Source of the DNA: Thomasclavelia cocleata
GTDB taxonomy: Bacteria > Bacillota_I > Bacilli_A > Erysipelotrichales > Coprobacillaceae
Direction of reading: 5' to 3'
Length of the DNA: 54,795 nucleotides
NCBI RefSeq assembly: GCF_900102365.1
Contig: NZ_FOIN01000016.1
Coordinates: 1 to 54,795, forward strand
Below are positions 1 to 9,299 of the stretch, one piece after another. Each line of letters begins with the position of its first letter. Within the stretch, counting starts at the first letter, position 1. The position numbers were made by a program, and so were the translations under genes. The notes under the pieces were generated by a model that saw nothing but the letters and a program-made list of their open reading frames with translations, was not told the origin of the DNA and did no database searches.

Positions 1-2
1 CT

Positions 3-77
3 GTAGGCATCGCTAACTGGATTGGAAATAGGGTCGTTAGGAAGGAAACTAAGAAGAAAGCATTCAAATTTATATAA
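3..77 (+). CDS. C-terminal end of an upstream gene, possibly a membrane permease (partial)
   Basis: The third frame is open from the window edge to a TAA at 75-77 and reads as a short amphipathic, Arg/Lys-rich tail beginning VGIANWIGNRVV. This style resembles the cytoplasmic loop of a TSUP-type or similar permease, but only about 24 codons are visible. The start lies outside the window. If it is a permease loop, the stop would be premature, because a further membrane helix would be expected. No function should be read from it. Confidence 0.25.
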   Translation, partial: VGIANWIGNRVVRKETKKKAFKFI

Positions 78-348
78 AAGTTTTCTAAAGATATTTAATA
101 AAGAAACAATAAATGATATAATCATAACCATGGTAATTACACTCCTTTGTGATTGTTGTGGTGACTTCATTATAGGATGTAGTTACCTTTTTTGTATAGA
201 GAAAAAGGGTTAAGTTTATAGATTAATTTCAGGGGAAATTGATCAGGATATATAAAAAACCAAGGTAGAATGAGGTTTTACAGTGAAAAAGACATATAAA
301 AAACTAACTGTTTTTTGACACTACCGTATAGATAATGGGGTGTTAATA

Positions 349-1020
349 ATGGTAAAGATATTGATTGTAGAAGATGATAATGATATTAATAACATGATTG
401 GAGATTTATTAAGATTAAATCAGATTGAAAGCATTAGTGCTTATTCAGGAACAGAAGCTTTATTATTGTTAGATGATAATATTGATTTAGTGCTTTTAGA
501 TTTAATGTTACCAGGTCTTAGTGGACAAGAGGTTATTAAGGAAATTAAGAGAAAAAAAGATTTACCTGTTATTATATTAACAGCAGTAAGTAAGATGGAT
601 ACTAAATTAGATTTATTTGATTTAGGAGCAGATGATTATTTAATTAAACCATTTGATAATAATGAGTTATTAGCACGAATAAAAATTCAATTAAAACATA
701 AGAAAATATCATTTTTTTCATCTTTAATGACTTTTAAAGATATTGTACTTGATGAAAATAAGTTTGAGGTAACTTGTAATAATGTTAAATTAGGACTGTC
801 AAAAATAGAGTTTAAGCTATTAAGAATATTATTAGAAAATCCCACTCATGTTTTTACTAAAGATATTTTATTTGAAATGGTATGGAATCATGAAGATTCT
901 GCAGATGATAATACTTTAAATGTTCATATAAGTAAAATTCGTAGTAAATTAAAAAAAGCTAATCCTAAACAGGAATATATAGAAACAGTTTGGGGAATTG
1001 GTTATAAAATGAAAGAATAA
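349..1020 (+). CDS. OmpR/PhoB-family response regulator
   Basis: A 223-residue DNA-binding response regulator. The receiver domain (about 1-115) has the acidic pair D9-D10, phospho-acceptor D51 in LLDLMLPG, and the conserved Lys in LIKPF. The C-terminal winged helix (about 125-223) ends in the family signature TVWGIGYKM. I place the start at the ATG at 349, with GGGG 8 nt upstream, rather than at a GTG at 340. It precedes an ABC ATPase, a permease and a histidine kinase on the same strand, the usual order for modules that sense and resist peptide antibiotics such as bacitracin or lantibiotics. A terminator-like hairpin follows it. Its partner kinase at 2856-3739 is frameshifted, so the regulator may now be orphaned. 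The peptide-resistance role is inferred from context. Confidence 0.9.
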   Translation: MVKILIVEDDNDINNMIGDLLRLNQIESISAYSGTEALLLLDDNIDLVLLDLMLPGLSGQEVIKEIKRKKDLPVIILTAVSKMDTKLDLFDLGADDYLIKPFDNNELLARIKIQLKHKKISFFSSLMTFKDIVLDENKFEVTCNNVKLGLSKIEFKLLRILLENPTHVFTKDILFEMVWNHEDSADDNTLNVHISKIRSKLKKANPKQEYIETVWGIGYKMKE

Positions 1021-1050
1021 ATAGATTTAAGACTTATTTAAGGATTGATT

Positions 1051-1073
1051 AAGAGTTATTTAACTCTTTTTTT
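1051..1073 (+). terminator. Rho-independent terminator/attenuator after the response regulator
   Basis: AAGAGTTA (1051-1058) pairs with TAACTCTT (1061-1068) and is followed by a T run. It lies between the regulator and the ATPase gene, so the ABC genes may be partly uncoupled from the regulator. Confidence 0.6.
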
Positions 1074-1103
1074 ATATGGTTGAAAGTGTAGGAGGGATAG
1101 ATA

Positions 1104-2015
1104 ATGAAACAAGAGATATTAAAAACTAAAGACCTTATTAAAAAGTATAAGGATAATATAGTTTTGAATAAGGTAAATATTACAATTAATAAAGGTGATA
1201 TCTATGGGTTAGTAGGTAGCAATGGTGCTGGGAAGTCTACACTAATGAATGTAATATCTTCATTAACAATGAAAGATAGTGGTAAGGTTTATTTGTTTGG
1301 CAAAGAAATTGCTCAAAATAGAGATAGTAGGAATAGGATAGGGTGTATGATTGAAAATCCTGCTTTTTATCCAAATTTATCAGCATATGATAATTTAAAA
1401 TATTACTGTATTTTAAAAGGAATTATTGATCATGAAAAAATTCATGAGGTGTTAAGAAAGGTTAAATTAGATAATACTAGAAAAAAGAAATTTAAACAGT
1501 TTTCTTTAGGGATGAAGCAACGTTTAGGAATTGCACTTGCAATTTTAAATAATCCTGATTTTATTATTTTAGATGAACCTATTAATGGTTTAGATCCATT
1601 AGGAATTAGTGAAATTAGGGAAACATTATTGCAGTTGCAACAAGAGAATATAACAATTCTTATTTCAAGTCATATTTTGTCTGAACTTTATTTAGTAGCA
1701 AATAAATTTGGGTTTTTAGAAGGGGGTAAAATAATTAAGGAATTATCAAAAGAGCAGTTAGATAATGAATGCAGTCGTTGTTTGAGTATTAAAGTAAATG
1801 ATATAAAAAAAACTTGTGTATTACTAGAAGAAAAGTTAAATACTACAAATTATAAAGTTTTAAATGAACAAGAAATTAGATTATATGATTAGTTAGATGC
1901 ACAACATATAGTTAGTAAAGTTATTATAAAAAATGAAATTGATTTATATGGAATAAGTGAGATAGGGGTATCATTAGAGGATTATTTTAAAAGTATTATT
2001 AAGGAGGGAAGGTAA
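1104..2015 (+). pseudogene. ABC transporter ATP-binding protein (BcrA/lantibiotic-immunity type), cut by an in-frame TAG
   Basis: ATPase of an ABC exporter that would power removal of, or protection from, a membrane-active peptide. Visible motifs are Walker A GSNGAGKST, signature FSLGMKQRLGIA, Walker B FIILDEPINGLDP and the switch His in ISSHIL. The reading frame stops at TAG 1890-1892 after 262 codons. It then continues in the same frame without interruption to TAA at 2013-2015, adding about 40 codons that end SLEDYFKSIIKEGR. That is how members of this family normally end, so the TAG looks like a nonsense mutation in a 303-codon gene. The nucleotide-binding core is intact, so the short product could retain some activity. 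The next gene begins 2 bp after the original stop, with AAGGAGGG located in the original 3' end. Confidence 0.8.
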
Positions 2016-2016
2016 T

Positions 2017-2841
2017 ATGTTGAATATTATTAAGGCAGATTTATTTCGAATTTTTAAAGGAAAAGGTATTTATATCTGCATTTTTTCGGTAATACTACTT
2101 TGTAGTGTTTCAATTTATTTAAGAGCTCCAGGTCATATTGGGTTAACCAATGAATCTGCATTAAATTTAGCTTTAGAAGAATATCAAGATATTGAAACTC
2201 CTGAAGATGTTAGAAAAATAGCTGGAGAAAGTGAAATGCTATTAGATGAAGGAATGATGAAAACAAATGGTAATTTATATTATCCACTAATTTTTATAGC
2301 CTTTGTAGTAGTTTGTGTTGATTTATCTAGTCATACAGTAAAAAATATTATATCTACAGATGTATCTAGGAAAACATATTATTTTGCTAAATTATTATTG
2401 ACTTGGGGGTTAGGTATTTTTTTAATAATTCTTAGTACTTATTTTGGTTATTTTGGAAATATCATATTTAATAATCCTAGTAATGTTTCTAATATTCTCG
2501 ATATTACTATAATAATGTTACGGCAGTTACCAATCTTTTGTGGTATAATGAGCGTATTAGTGATGCTTGCAACTGTTACAAAAAAAACATCACGATATAA
2601 TGCAATAGCAATTATATTGATAATGTTATCACAGATGTTAATAATGTTAGTTATAACTATATTTAAAATTGATAGTAATATGATCATGCAATTCGAGTTT
2701 GAAACCATTATACGTAGTTTAGCTGTTGTTGGAAGCATAGAACTTAAAACATTGTTAATAGGGGTATTAATGGGTTTGGGATTAATTGTAGGATCAAGTA
2801 TAATTGGAATATATTATTTTAATCGCTGTGATATTAAATAA
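2017..2841 (+). CDS. ABC-2 type transporter permease
   Basis: A 274-residue integral membrane protein with about six predicted helices. The first is near residues 16-32, a large external loop covers about 35-85, and the remaining helices lie between about 88 and 268. This layout is typical of ABC-2 permeases in bacitracin and lantibiotic immunity exporters. The start ATG at 2017 has a strong AAGGAGGG site nine bases upstream. It would pair with the ATPase encoded just before it, and the gene itself appears intact. The substrate cannot be told from sequence. Because the ATPase lacks its C-terminal tail and the kinase is frameshifted, the exporter may not be functional or regulated. Confidence 0.75.
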   Translation: MLNIIKADLFRIFKGKGIYICIFSVILLCSVSIYLRAPGHIGLTNESALNLALEEYQDIETPEDVRKIAGESEMLLDEGMMKTNGNLYYPLIFIAFVVVCVDLSSHTVKNIISTDVSRKTYYFAKLLLTWGLGIFLIILSTYFGYFGNIIFNNPSNVSNILDITIIMLRQLPIFCGIMSVLVMLATVTKKTSRYNAIAIILIMLSQMLIMLVITIFKIDSNMIMQFEFETIIRSLAVVGSIELKTLLIGVLMGLGLIVGSSIIGIYYFNRCDIK

Positions 2842-2855
2842 TTAGGGGGAGCAAT

Positions 2856-3739
2856 ATGTTAGTATTAATAATAACTTTATTTATACTACTATATATTGCT
2901 ATTTTTTATATAATTCATTTAAAAAGAAGTATAAAAAAAGCTACTAATAGTATTAAAAAAATAAAATCTATAGATACAAATTCTTTAATAACAACTACTA
3001 ATAGTAATCAAGAGTTGTGTGAATTATTACATGAAGTAAATCAAATGATGATTACTTTTAGAAAACTAGAGATTGAAATTGAAAAAAAGAATAGTAATTT
3101 ACAAAAAACAATTATTAATATTTCTCATGATCTAAAAACACCTCTAACTTCAGCTTTAGGGTATGTTGAAATACTTCAAAAATATGATTTATCTAAAGAT
3201 GAACAAAAAAATATGAGACAATTATTATTGATAAACTGAAACGTTTATCGCAATTGATTGAAGATTTCTTTGCTTTTACAAGAATAATTTCTAATGAAGA
3301 AAATATTGAAATGAGTATGATTGATGTAAATAGAGTTTTTGAAAAAGCATTAGTATGTTATTATCAAGATTTTAGTTCACAAAATCGCTCAATACATATT
3401 GTTGGGAGTAAAAAAGTGGAAATGCTTAGCAATGAACGAGTATTACGTCGAATCTTTGATAATTTGATTATTAATGCATTAAAGCATAGTGATGGAGATG
3501 TTTATGTAACGATTGATACTAGCAACGGAATATGCTATGAATTTGTAAATACACTTAATGAACCAATTCAGGTTGAATGTATATTTGATGAATTTTATAC
3601 ATCAGATATATCTCGAACCAAGCAAAATACTGGATTAGGTCTAGCAATAGTAAAAGAATTTACTGAGTTATTAGGTGGAAAAATATCTGCTTCAGTCAGG
3701 GAAAATGATCTCATTATAAGTTTAAAGTGGGAATTTTAG
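2856..3739 (+). pseudogene. Sensor histidine kinase, frameshifted
   Basis: A membrane sensor kinase, the expected partner of the regulator at 349-1020. The first part (2856-3239) has one N-terminal helix, a short linker and the phospho-acceptor box NISHDLKTPLTS, and stops at TGA 3237-3239. The remainder, from about 3228 on in another frame, reads IDKLKRLSQLIEDFFAF, then the N box NLIINALKHSDG and the G box TGLGLAIVKEF of the ATPase domain. A single missing base in the TTATTATT stretch around 3222-3229 reconnects the parts into one kinase of normal BceS/VanS-like size. The start has AGGGGGAG upstream. As it stands the product lacks a catalytic domain. A sequencing error is the alternative explanation. 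Confidence 0.8.
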
Positions 3740-3746
3740 ATATAAG

Positions 3747-3787
3747 AAAGACTTGCTATAGCTATTTATAACAAGTCTTTTTATTAT
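3747..3787. terminator. Bidirectional terminator between converging genes
   Basis: AAAGACTTG (3747-3755) pairs with CAAGTCTTT (3772-3780). T-rich sequence follows on the plus strand and A-rich sequence precedes it, so it can serve both the kinase remnant and the minus-strand dUTPase gene. Confidence 0.65.
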
Positions 3788-4296
3788 TTAGTTGTAGAAC
3801 CAAATCCCCCATTACGTTGTTGATCTGTAAAATCATTTTCTACTATACCAAAAGGCATAAATATTCCTTGAGCAAATCCTTGTCCTTTTTTTAACTCAAC
3901 AATTTTATTTTCATTACTATCATTAGTTATTTTAATAAAAATATGACCTTCATTATCGCTATAATAATAATCACTGTCAATAATTCCAACAGTATTATTT
4001 AGTTGTAAACGATACTTAAAACCTAGTCCACTTCTTGGGAAGATTGCTAAAAACCAGCCTTCATTAATTGAAACTCTTATCCCAGTAGGAATTTTTATTG
4101 TTTTATTAGGTTCTAAAACAAAACTGATTGGGGTATAAAAATCATATCCAGCCGATCCAATAGTTGCTCTTTTAGGAATTATTATTGATTTGTAAATATC
4201 ATTGATAGTTTCTTCATCATATTTATCAAAACAATCTTTAAAATCTTTTATAAATTGCTGTTTTGATACTTTATCAAATTTTGCTATTGTTTGCAT
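3784..4296 (-). CDS. dut: dUTP diphosphatase (trimeric dUTPase)
   Basis: Hydrolyses dUTP to dUMP and pyrophosphate, keeping uracil out of DNA and supplying dUMP for thymidylate synthesis. All five motifs of the trimeric family are visible in order: SAGYDFY, PRSGLGFK, GIIDSDY, GFAQGIF, and the C-terminal P-loop-like arm RNGGFGSTTK. The length is 170 residues with a start at MQTIAKF (ATG at 4296), which has AAAGGAG five bases upstream. The upstream in-frame ATGs lack a ribosome site. It has an N-terminal extension of roughly 45 residues before motif 1, longer than in minimal dUTPases. It is the last gene of a minus-strand cluster behind a two-component pair, with a 39-bp gap. Confidence 0.93.
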   Translation of the reverse strand: MQTIAKFDKVSKQQFIKDFKDCFDKYDEETINDIYKSIIIPKRATIGSAGYDFYTPISFVLEPNKTIKIPTGIRVSINEGWFLAIFPRSGLGFKYRLQLNNTVGIIDSDYYYSDNEGHIFIKITNDSNENKIVELKKGQGFAQGIFMPFGIVENDFTDQQRNGGFGSTTK

Positions 4297-4335
4297 ATGT
4301 ACTCCTTTCATTAAAACATAAATATTATACACTAA

Positions 4336-5658
4336 TTATTTAATTAAAGGAATTGTTATAGTAACTGTAAAATTATCCTCATTATCAACGATCATAAAAG
4401 TTCCATCATGAATTTTTAACATCTGTTGAACACTTTTTAAGCCTATTTGATTACTTTCGATATAGTTAGTTGAATACTTTTTCTTATTTTTAAATACTAA
4501 TTTTAAATTATTTTCATCAGATATCATAGATATATGTACAGTTTCATTATTTTCAGCATATTTTAAAAGATTTGAAAAAATATTATTAATTATTCTTTTA
4601 ATTAGATTAATATTTCCACGAATAAAAGAATTTGTTGGTTTAAGATTTTTATTTATTATAAAACCATGACCTTCAAGTACACCAATATTTTCTATAATAT
4701 ATTCATATATAACCCCTAAAGACATTTTAGTTAATTCAGTGTCTTGTTCTTTACTAAAGACTAAAAAGTATTCAAACATTTTATTTGCTAGTTCATTGAT
4801 TTGGTTAACTTTATCAATTGAATTATTTAGATATAGATTATATTGATCCTCATTTTTATATTTTTTTAATCTAATGATATCTAAATATCCCATTAATGAA
4901 GTAAGTGGAGTTCTTAAATCATGGGAAAGAGCAGTAACTAAATCATAATTTGCTTTTCGATTTGCTTCTTCAGTAGCAAAATTATCTTTTAATATTAAAC
5001 GTAAATTATTGATTTGATGTGATAATTCACCAATCTCATCATTACTATTTATTGAAATGGGGTGATTAAGATCACCTTGAGATAAATATGTAACATCATT
5101 TTTAAGGTTTTCAATATGATGAACTTTTCTTTTTATAAATAAAAATGTAGGAATTAAAAAAATAAGTAAAGCGATAATAATAGAAAAAACAAGATATGGA
5201 ACGACCATTTTAGCAATAGCATATGAATATACATACATTTCAATTGTACCATCTTCTAATTCAATATCAGTATGATATACATCACCATTATAAATAGCAT
5301 CAGTATCATAAACTGTATATCCAACTAAAAGATTATCTAACATTGTTGCATAAGAACCAGTTATTGAAAGATTATCAGCTTTGTTATATAAGTTAACACT
5401 ATATATTTCACTAATACCTAAAATACTATCTATAGTATCAACATCATTAATTGAAACATTATTATCAATTAACTGATTTTCAATATTGATTGCATATGCT
5501 TCAGTATTTTCAGAAATAATTCCCATTTCTTGAGAAAACTCAAAAAAATCTTCTCGATATGAATATAAAAAGCAAAATACTGTCATTCCAAGAGCACCGA
5601 ATAGAATGATAATAGCACTTATTTGAATGCTTAACTTATTAAAAAAATGCTTAATCAC
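4336..5658 (-). CDS. Sensor histidine kinase (HAMP, HisKA, HATPase)
   Basis: A 440-residue membrane sensor kinase. An N-terminal helix (about 12-33), an extracellular sensing region (about 35-148) and a second helix (about 150-172) are followed by a HAMP linker containing SNDEIGELSHQINNL. The dimerisation/phospho-acceptor helix has ALSHDLRTPLTSLMGY, with the His near residue 245. The C-terminal ATPase region has a recognisable N box (LIKRIINNIFSNLLKYAE) and a weak G box (SNQIGLKSVQQML) that lacks the usual GLGLAI form. Its start overlaps the end of the response regulator by 8 bp, indicating translational coupling. The pair resembles VanS/SaeS-type envelope-stress sensors, and the signal is unknown. 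Confidence 0.9.
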   Translation of the reverse strand: MIKHFFNKLSIQISAIIILFGALGMTVFCFLYSYREDFFEFSQEMGIISENTEAYAINIENQLIDNNVSINDVDTIDSILGISEIYSVNLYNKADNLSITGSYATMLDNLLVGYTVYDTDAIYNGDVYHTDIELEDGTIEMYVYSYAIAKMVVPYLVFSIIIALLIFLIPTFLFIKRKVHHIENLKNDVTYLSQGDLNHPISINSNDEIGELSHQINNLRLILKDNFATEEANRKANYDLVTALSHDLRTPLTSLMGYLDIIRLKKYKNEDQYNLYLNNSIDKVNQINELANKMFEYFLVFSKEQDTELTKMSLGVIYEYIIENIGVLEGHGFIINKNLKPTNSFIRGNINLIKRIINNIFSNLLKYAENNETVHISMISDENNLKLVFKNKKKYSTNYIESNQIGLKSVQQMLKIHDGTFMIVDNEDNFTVTITIPLIK

Positions 5659-6352
5659 AGCGATACCCCTTACCCCAAATTGTTTTAATCACTTTAGGAT
5701 TTTGAGGATCAGTTTCGATTTTCTTTCGCAAATTTCGAATATGAACCATGATAGTATTATTAGCACTATAATAATATGGCTCATTCCAAATATTTTCATA
5801 TAAAGACTGAGTTGAATAAATATGTTTACGATTACTTAGGAGTAAATATAAGATTTGATATTCAATATAGGTTAATTCAATTTGTTCATTATTCAGAAAT
5901 ACTATCTCATTGTTAGGATCAATTACGATATTATTATATATAATTTTATTTTCAGTAGACTCATCATTATTTACTTTTCCTTGATAGATATAGTATCTTC
6001 TTAACAATGCTTTAACCCTAGTCGTTAACTCATTATAAGAAAAAGGCTTAGAAAGATAATCATCACCCCCACTAGAAAACCCTAGTGTTTTATCACTTTC
6101 TTGACTTTTAGCTGTTAAAAATAAAATAGGAGCATTAGATTTTTTACGAATTTCTATACATGCCTGATAACCATTGATTACAGGCATCATAATATCAAGA
6201 ATATATAAATCAATTTCACTACTTATCAATTCAATAGCTTCTTGACCATCTTTAGCTTCAATAACATCATAGCCTTCGCTTGATAAAAGAACATTTAGTA
6301 CCTCCCTTATTTCAGGATTATCATCTGCAATTAAAATTTTGTTATTTACCAT
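5651..6352 (-). CDS. OmpR-family response regulator
   Basis: A 233-residue response regulator paired with the overlapping kinase gene. The receiver has the acidic pair D10-D11, phospho-acceptor D53 in LYILDIMMP, Thr in FLTAKS and Lys in LSKPFS. The winged-helix effector ends TIWGKGYRCD. The start ATG lies at 6350-6352 with a modest site (TTGGTGA) upstream. It is divergent from the yfhO-gtrA-glycosyltransferase operon. The shared 130-bp intergenic region holds a -10-like element for this gene and a pair of TTCTTWAGG repeats, so it may control itself and the glycosylation genes. That regulatory link is inferred. Confidence 0.9.
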   Translation of the reverse strand: MVNNKILIADDNPEIREVLNVLLSSEGYDVIEAKDGQEAIELISSEIDLYILDIMMPVINGYQACIEIRKKSNAPILFLTAKSQESDKTLGFSSGGDDYLSKPFSYNELTTRVKALLRRYYIYQGKVNNDESTENKIIYNNIVIDPNNEIVFLNNEQIELTYIEYQILYLLLSNRKHIYSTQSLYENIWNEPYYYSANNTIMVHIRNLRKKIETDPQNPKVIKTIWGKGYRCD

Positions 6353-6374
6353 AAATTCACCAACTTTCGTCTTT

Positions 6375-6447
6375 ATTATACAATATTAAGAGATTATAAA
6401 AACTAAAATTAAGAAATATTTAGATGTTCTTTAGGCTATTCTTAAGG
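6375..6447. promoter_or_regulatory. Divergent promoter region with paired TTCTTWAGG direct repeats
   Basis: On the minus strand, TATAAT (complement of 6375-6380) is a good -10 for the response regulator. TTCTTTAGG (6427-6435) and TTCTTAAGG (6439-6447) are direct repeats with a 12-bp period, the spacing expected of OmpR-family dimers bound on one face of the helix. They lie about 50 bp upstream of that -10 and just before the yfhO start. A similar TTAAG repeat set lies upstream of the lmbE-like gene. Confidence 0.4.
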
Positions 6448-6484
6448 AATCTGATAGATAATATTTACCAGGAGAATGATAGTA

Positions 6485-8926
6485 ATGAAAAGAAAAAATA
6501 TTTATCCAATTATATTTTTAACATGTTTAACCTTTGTGATAATTTATTTTATCACGCCTTCTTCAAGTATCTTTGGTTCTAATACAGATTGGCTTTCGCA
6601 ACACGTCAATCTAGCTGATTACATTAGAAATACAATGTTAGAAAATAAAACAATTTTCCCTGATTTTGCTTTTAACATTGGAGCTGGGCAGAATATTTAT
6701 AATATATCTTACTATGGCCTGCTTAGAGTAGATATATTAATAAGTTGCTTGTTACCATCAGTAGAGATGAAAGATATAATAATTACTTACATGATTTTTA
6801 ATTTAGTTTTAAGTGTTGATCTTACCTATCTTTGGTTGAAACACAAAAAGTTTAATACTTGGCTATGTATAATTGGTGCTATCACATTACTATCTTCTTC
6901 TGTATTATTTCAAAGTCATCGTCAAATAATGTTTGTTGATTATATGTCAATGCTAATTATAGCATTGATTGCAGTTGATTTATATATTGAAAAGAAAAAG
7001 ATAATCATGTTAGTTATTTCTATTGTAGGAATAATAACTAGTAGTTATTTTTTTAGTATTTCTGCTTTACTAGTGATTTTAAGTTATTATTGTTTTGAAA
7101 TGTATAGATTAGAAATCAAACTAACTTTTAAAGAAATCTTATATTTTTTAAAACCGTTATTAATAGCAATAATGATTTGTGGAGTTTTATTAATTCCTAC
7201 AGCCTATGTATTGCTTGAAAACCATCAAAGTGGTAATACTAAAATTAATTTACTGACTTTATTTATTCCTCGATTTAATTTTGAATCATTGTTATATGAT
7301 TATTATGGTTGTGGTCTAGGATATTTAACATGGGTATGTTTGATTGTTGGATTAAAGATAAAAAAAATTAAAAGACTAAATATTTGGTTATTGTTAATTT
7401 TATTTATTCCTATCTTTTCATTTATTTTAAATGGTTTTTTATATCCTCGGTCAAAAATACTAATTCCATTTATTCCATTATTAATATACATAACTATTTA
7501 TGTTTTAAATTGTTTAAAATATGATGATATAAAATTAAATATTAAAATAATTTTATTATTAGCTTTACCAGTTTTATCATTTTATCAACAGCCATTAGCT
7601 ATTTTAGATATGATATTATGTGGGATAGGAATATTATTGTATTTAAAAAATATTAAATCAGCATTATTATTACTAATAATTATGCCTGTTGCTATTAGTT
7701 TTGCAAATAATCAAGAAGAAAATTATGTTTTATCTGACAAATATCAACAGGTTTCTAAAATAAAAGATATTAAATTAGAAAATGATAGTAGAAGCGATAT
7801 ATTTAAAGAACCTTTAAATACTGTTAACCAAGTTAAGAATGATGTATTTAGAACTTCTATTTATAGTTCCATTAGTAATACTAGATATAATCAATTTTAC
7901 TATGATATTATTAATAATCCAATTAGTATTAGAAATCGAGTTGCATGCTTATCTAATTCTAATATATTCTTTCAAGGGATGATGGGAGTAAAGACAATTT
8001 ATAGTGAAAACATTGTTCCAATTGGTTATCAGGAAATAGAAAAAAATGTTTATCAAAATAAAGATGTTTTACCTTTGATTTATGCATCTAATGATTTATT
8101 TAGTTATAAAGAATTTAAAAAATTATCATTTCCTCAAACTCTAGATACACTATACAATAATGTTATTGTAGAAACAGATCAGATAAATTATCAAAGTAAA
8201 GTAACAGAAACTAAATTAAAAGTAAGTGTGAAGAGTAAAAGTGATTATTTAGGAATAATTAAGTTAAGTAATGGTTATCGTATTAATACAAAGAAAAAAG
8301 CAAAATTAGAATTAGATATTAACCAGTATTTATTTAATAAAATAATGATTATAGAATTTGATTTAAAAAAAGTTAAATTGATTAAAAATACAGATACTAG
8401 TATTACTATTAATGGTGTTAGAAATAGATTATCTAGTTTAAATGCAGCATATCCAAATAAAAATACTCATTTTACATATATCTTAAGTCAAAATGAGGCA
8501 ATAGATAAATTAGAAATTGAATTTTCAAAAGGTAGATATGATTTATCAGATATAAGAGTCTATACAATTGATTATGATATTATAAAAGAACGTAATCAGG
8601 AAGTAGATACATTTAAAGGTATTTACAATCAAAATGGAATACTTGCAGATGGAGAAATTGATGTAAAAGAAGATGGTTATCTTGTAACATCATTTGCTTA
8701 TCAAAATGGTTATAAAATATTAGTTGATGATAAAGAAGTTAATAGTGAATGTGTGAATAAGGCATTTTTAGGGGCTAAAATATCAAAAGGGAAACATAAA
8801 GTTAAAATCATGTTTAAACCACCAATGAAAGATATTGCTTTTATAATCAGTGTCTTGGGTATATTATTATTAGCTTTTCAAGGGAGATGTAAAAAAGGTG
8901 AAAAAAGAATTGAGAGAACTGGTTAG
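6485..8926 (+). CDS. yfhO: YfhO-family membrane glycosyltransferase (GT-C fold)
   Basis: An 813-residue polytopic protein. The N-terminal two-thirds carries about a dozen hydrophobic helices, with the family-typical N terminus (TDWLSQHVNLADYIRN, then NIGAGQNIYN). The C-terminal part (about 430-770) is largely soluble and presumably faces outside, and a last helix precedes a basic tail. In Bacillus and Listeria, YfhO proteins are the third component of envelope glycosylation: they take a sugar from undecaprenyl phosphate on the outer face and attach it to lipoteichoic acid. I choose the ATG at 6485, 10 bases after GGAG, over the ATG at 6476, which is too close. The last 29 bp overlap gtrA, so the genes are coupled. 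The acceptor and sugar here are not known. Confidence 0.85.
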   Translation: MKRKNIYPIIFLTCLTFVIIYFITPSSSIFGSNTDWLSQHVNLADYIRNTMLENKTIFPDFAFNIGAGQNIYNISYYGLLRVDILISCLLPSVEMKDIIITYMIFNLVLSVDLTYLWLKHKKFNTWLCIIGAITLLSSSVLFQSHRQIMFVDYMSMLIIALIAVDLYIEKKKIIMLVISIVGIITSSYFFSISALLVILSYYCFEMYRLEIKLTFKEILYFLKPLLIAIMICGVLLIPTAYVLLENHQSGNTKINLLTLFIPRFNFESLLYDYYGCGLGYLTWVCLIVGLKIKKIKRLNIWLLLILFIPIFSFILNGFLYPRSKILIPFIPLLIYITIYVLNCLKYDDIKLNIKIILLLALPVLSFYQQPLAILDMILCGIGILLYLKNIKSALLLLIIMPVAISFANNQEENYVLSDKYQQVSKIKDIKLENDSRSDIFKEPLNTVNQVKNDVFRTSIYSSISNTRYNQFYYDIINNPISIRNRVACLSNSNIFFQGMMGVKTIYSENIVPIGYQEIEKNVYQNKDVLPLIYASNDLFSYKEFKKLSFPQTLDTLYNNVIVETDQINYQSKVTETKLKVSVKSKSDYLGIIKLSNGYRINTKKKAKLELDINQYLFNKIMIIEFDLKKVKLIKNTDTSITINGVRNRLSSLNAAYPNKNTHFTYILSQNEAIDKLEIEFSKGRYDLSDIRVYTIDYDIIKERNQEVDTFKGIYNQNGILADGEIDVKEDGYLVTSFAYQNGYKILVDDKEVNSECVNKAFLGAKISKGKHKVKIMFKPPMKDIAFIISVLGILLLAFQGRCKKGEKRIERTG

Positions 8927-9299
8927 TTACATATTTGTAGGTGGTTGTACGACAGCAGTGAATTTTATTATTTACTGGTTCTTTATAAAAGTAATTAATC
9001 AAGGCTGGTTAGTTGCAAATATTATTTCTTGGATAGGTGCTGTAATATTTGCGTTTTGGGCAAATAAGAGATATGTTTTTAAAAGTATAAATGAATCTAC
9101 AAAAGAGGCATGGCAGTTTTTTATATTACGGTTAGCAACATTAGTAATTGAAAGTATTTTATTGTTTGTTTTTATCCAATTGTTATCAGTTAATGAAATG
9201 TTTTCAAAGATAGTAGTAAGTATAATTACAGTAATATCTAATTATGGTTTATGCAAGTTTAAGATTTTTGTAGTTAAAGGAGGTCATGAATATGGATAA
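8898..9299 (+). CDS. gtrA: GtrA-family polyprenyl-phosphate-sugar flippase
   Basis: A 133-residue protein with four predicted transmembrane helices (about 9-29, 37-56, 72-92, 100-120). Family features include FVGGCTTAVNFIIY and FWANKRYVF. GtrA proteins are thought to flip undecaprenyl-phosphate-linked sugars across the membrane. It starts with GTG at 8898 inside the 3' end of yfhO, with GGGAG about 11 bases upstream, and ends overlapping the next gene by 8 bp. Sitting between a GT2 polyprenyl-phosphate sugar synthase and a YfhO transferase, it supplies the middle step of a three-part pathway. Confidence 0.9.
   Translation: MKKELRELVSYIFVGGCTTAVNFIIYWFFIKVINQGWLVANIISWIGAVIFAFWANKRYVFKSINESTKEAWQFFILRLATLVIESILLFVFIQLLSVNEMFSKIVVSIITVISNYGLCKFKIFVVKGGHEYG

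Noticed and set aside
22..213. 63-codon frame with a TTG start at the window edge
   Set aside because: No ribosome site, unusual composition (Cys-rich tail) and no family resemblance. It overlaps the tail of an upstream gene in another frame.
1104..2015. TAG recoding (readthrough as an amino acid) in the ATPase gene
   Set aside because: prfA (RF1) is intact, and genes such as csm6 and yfhO end at TAG. A point mutation is simpler.
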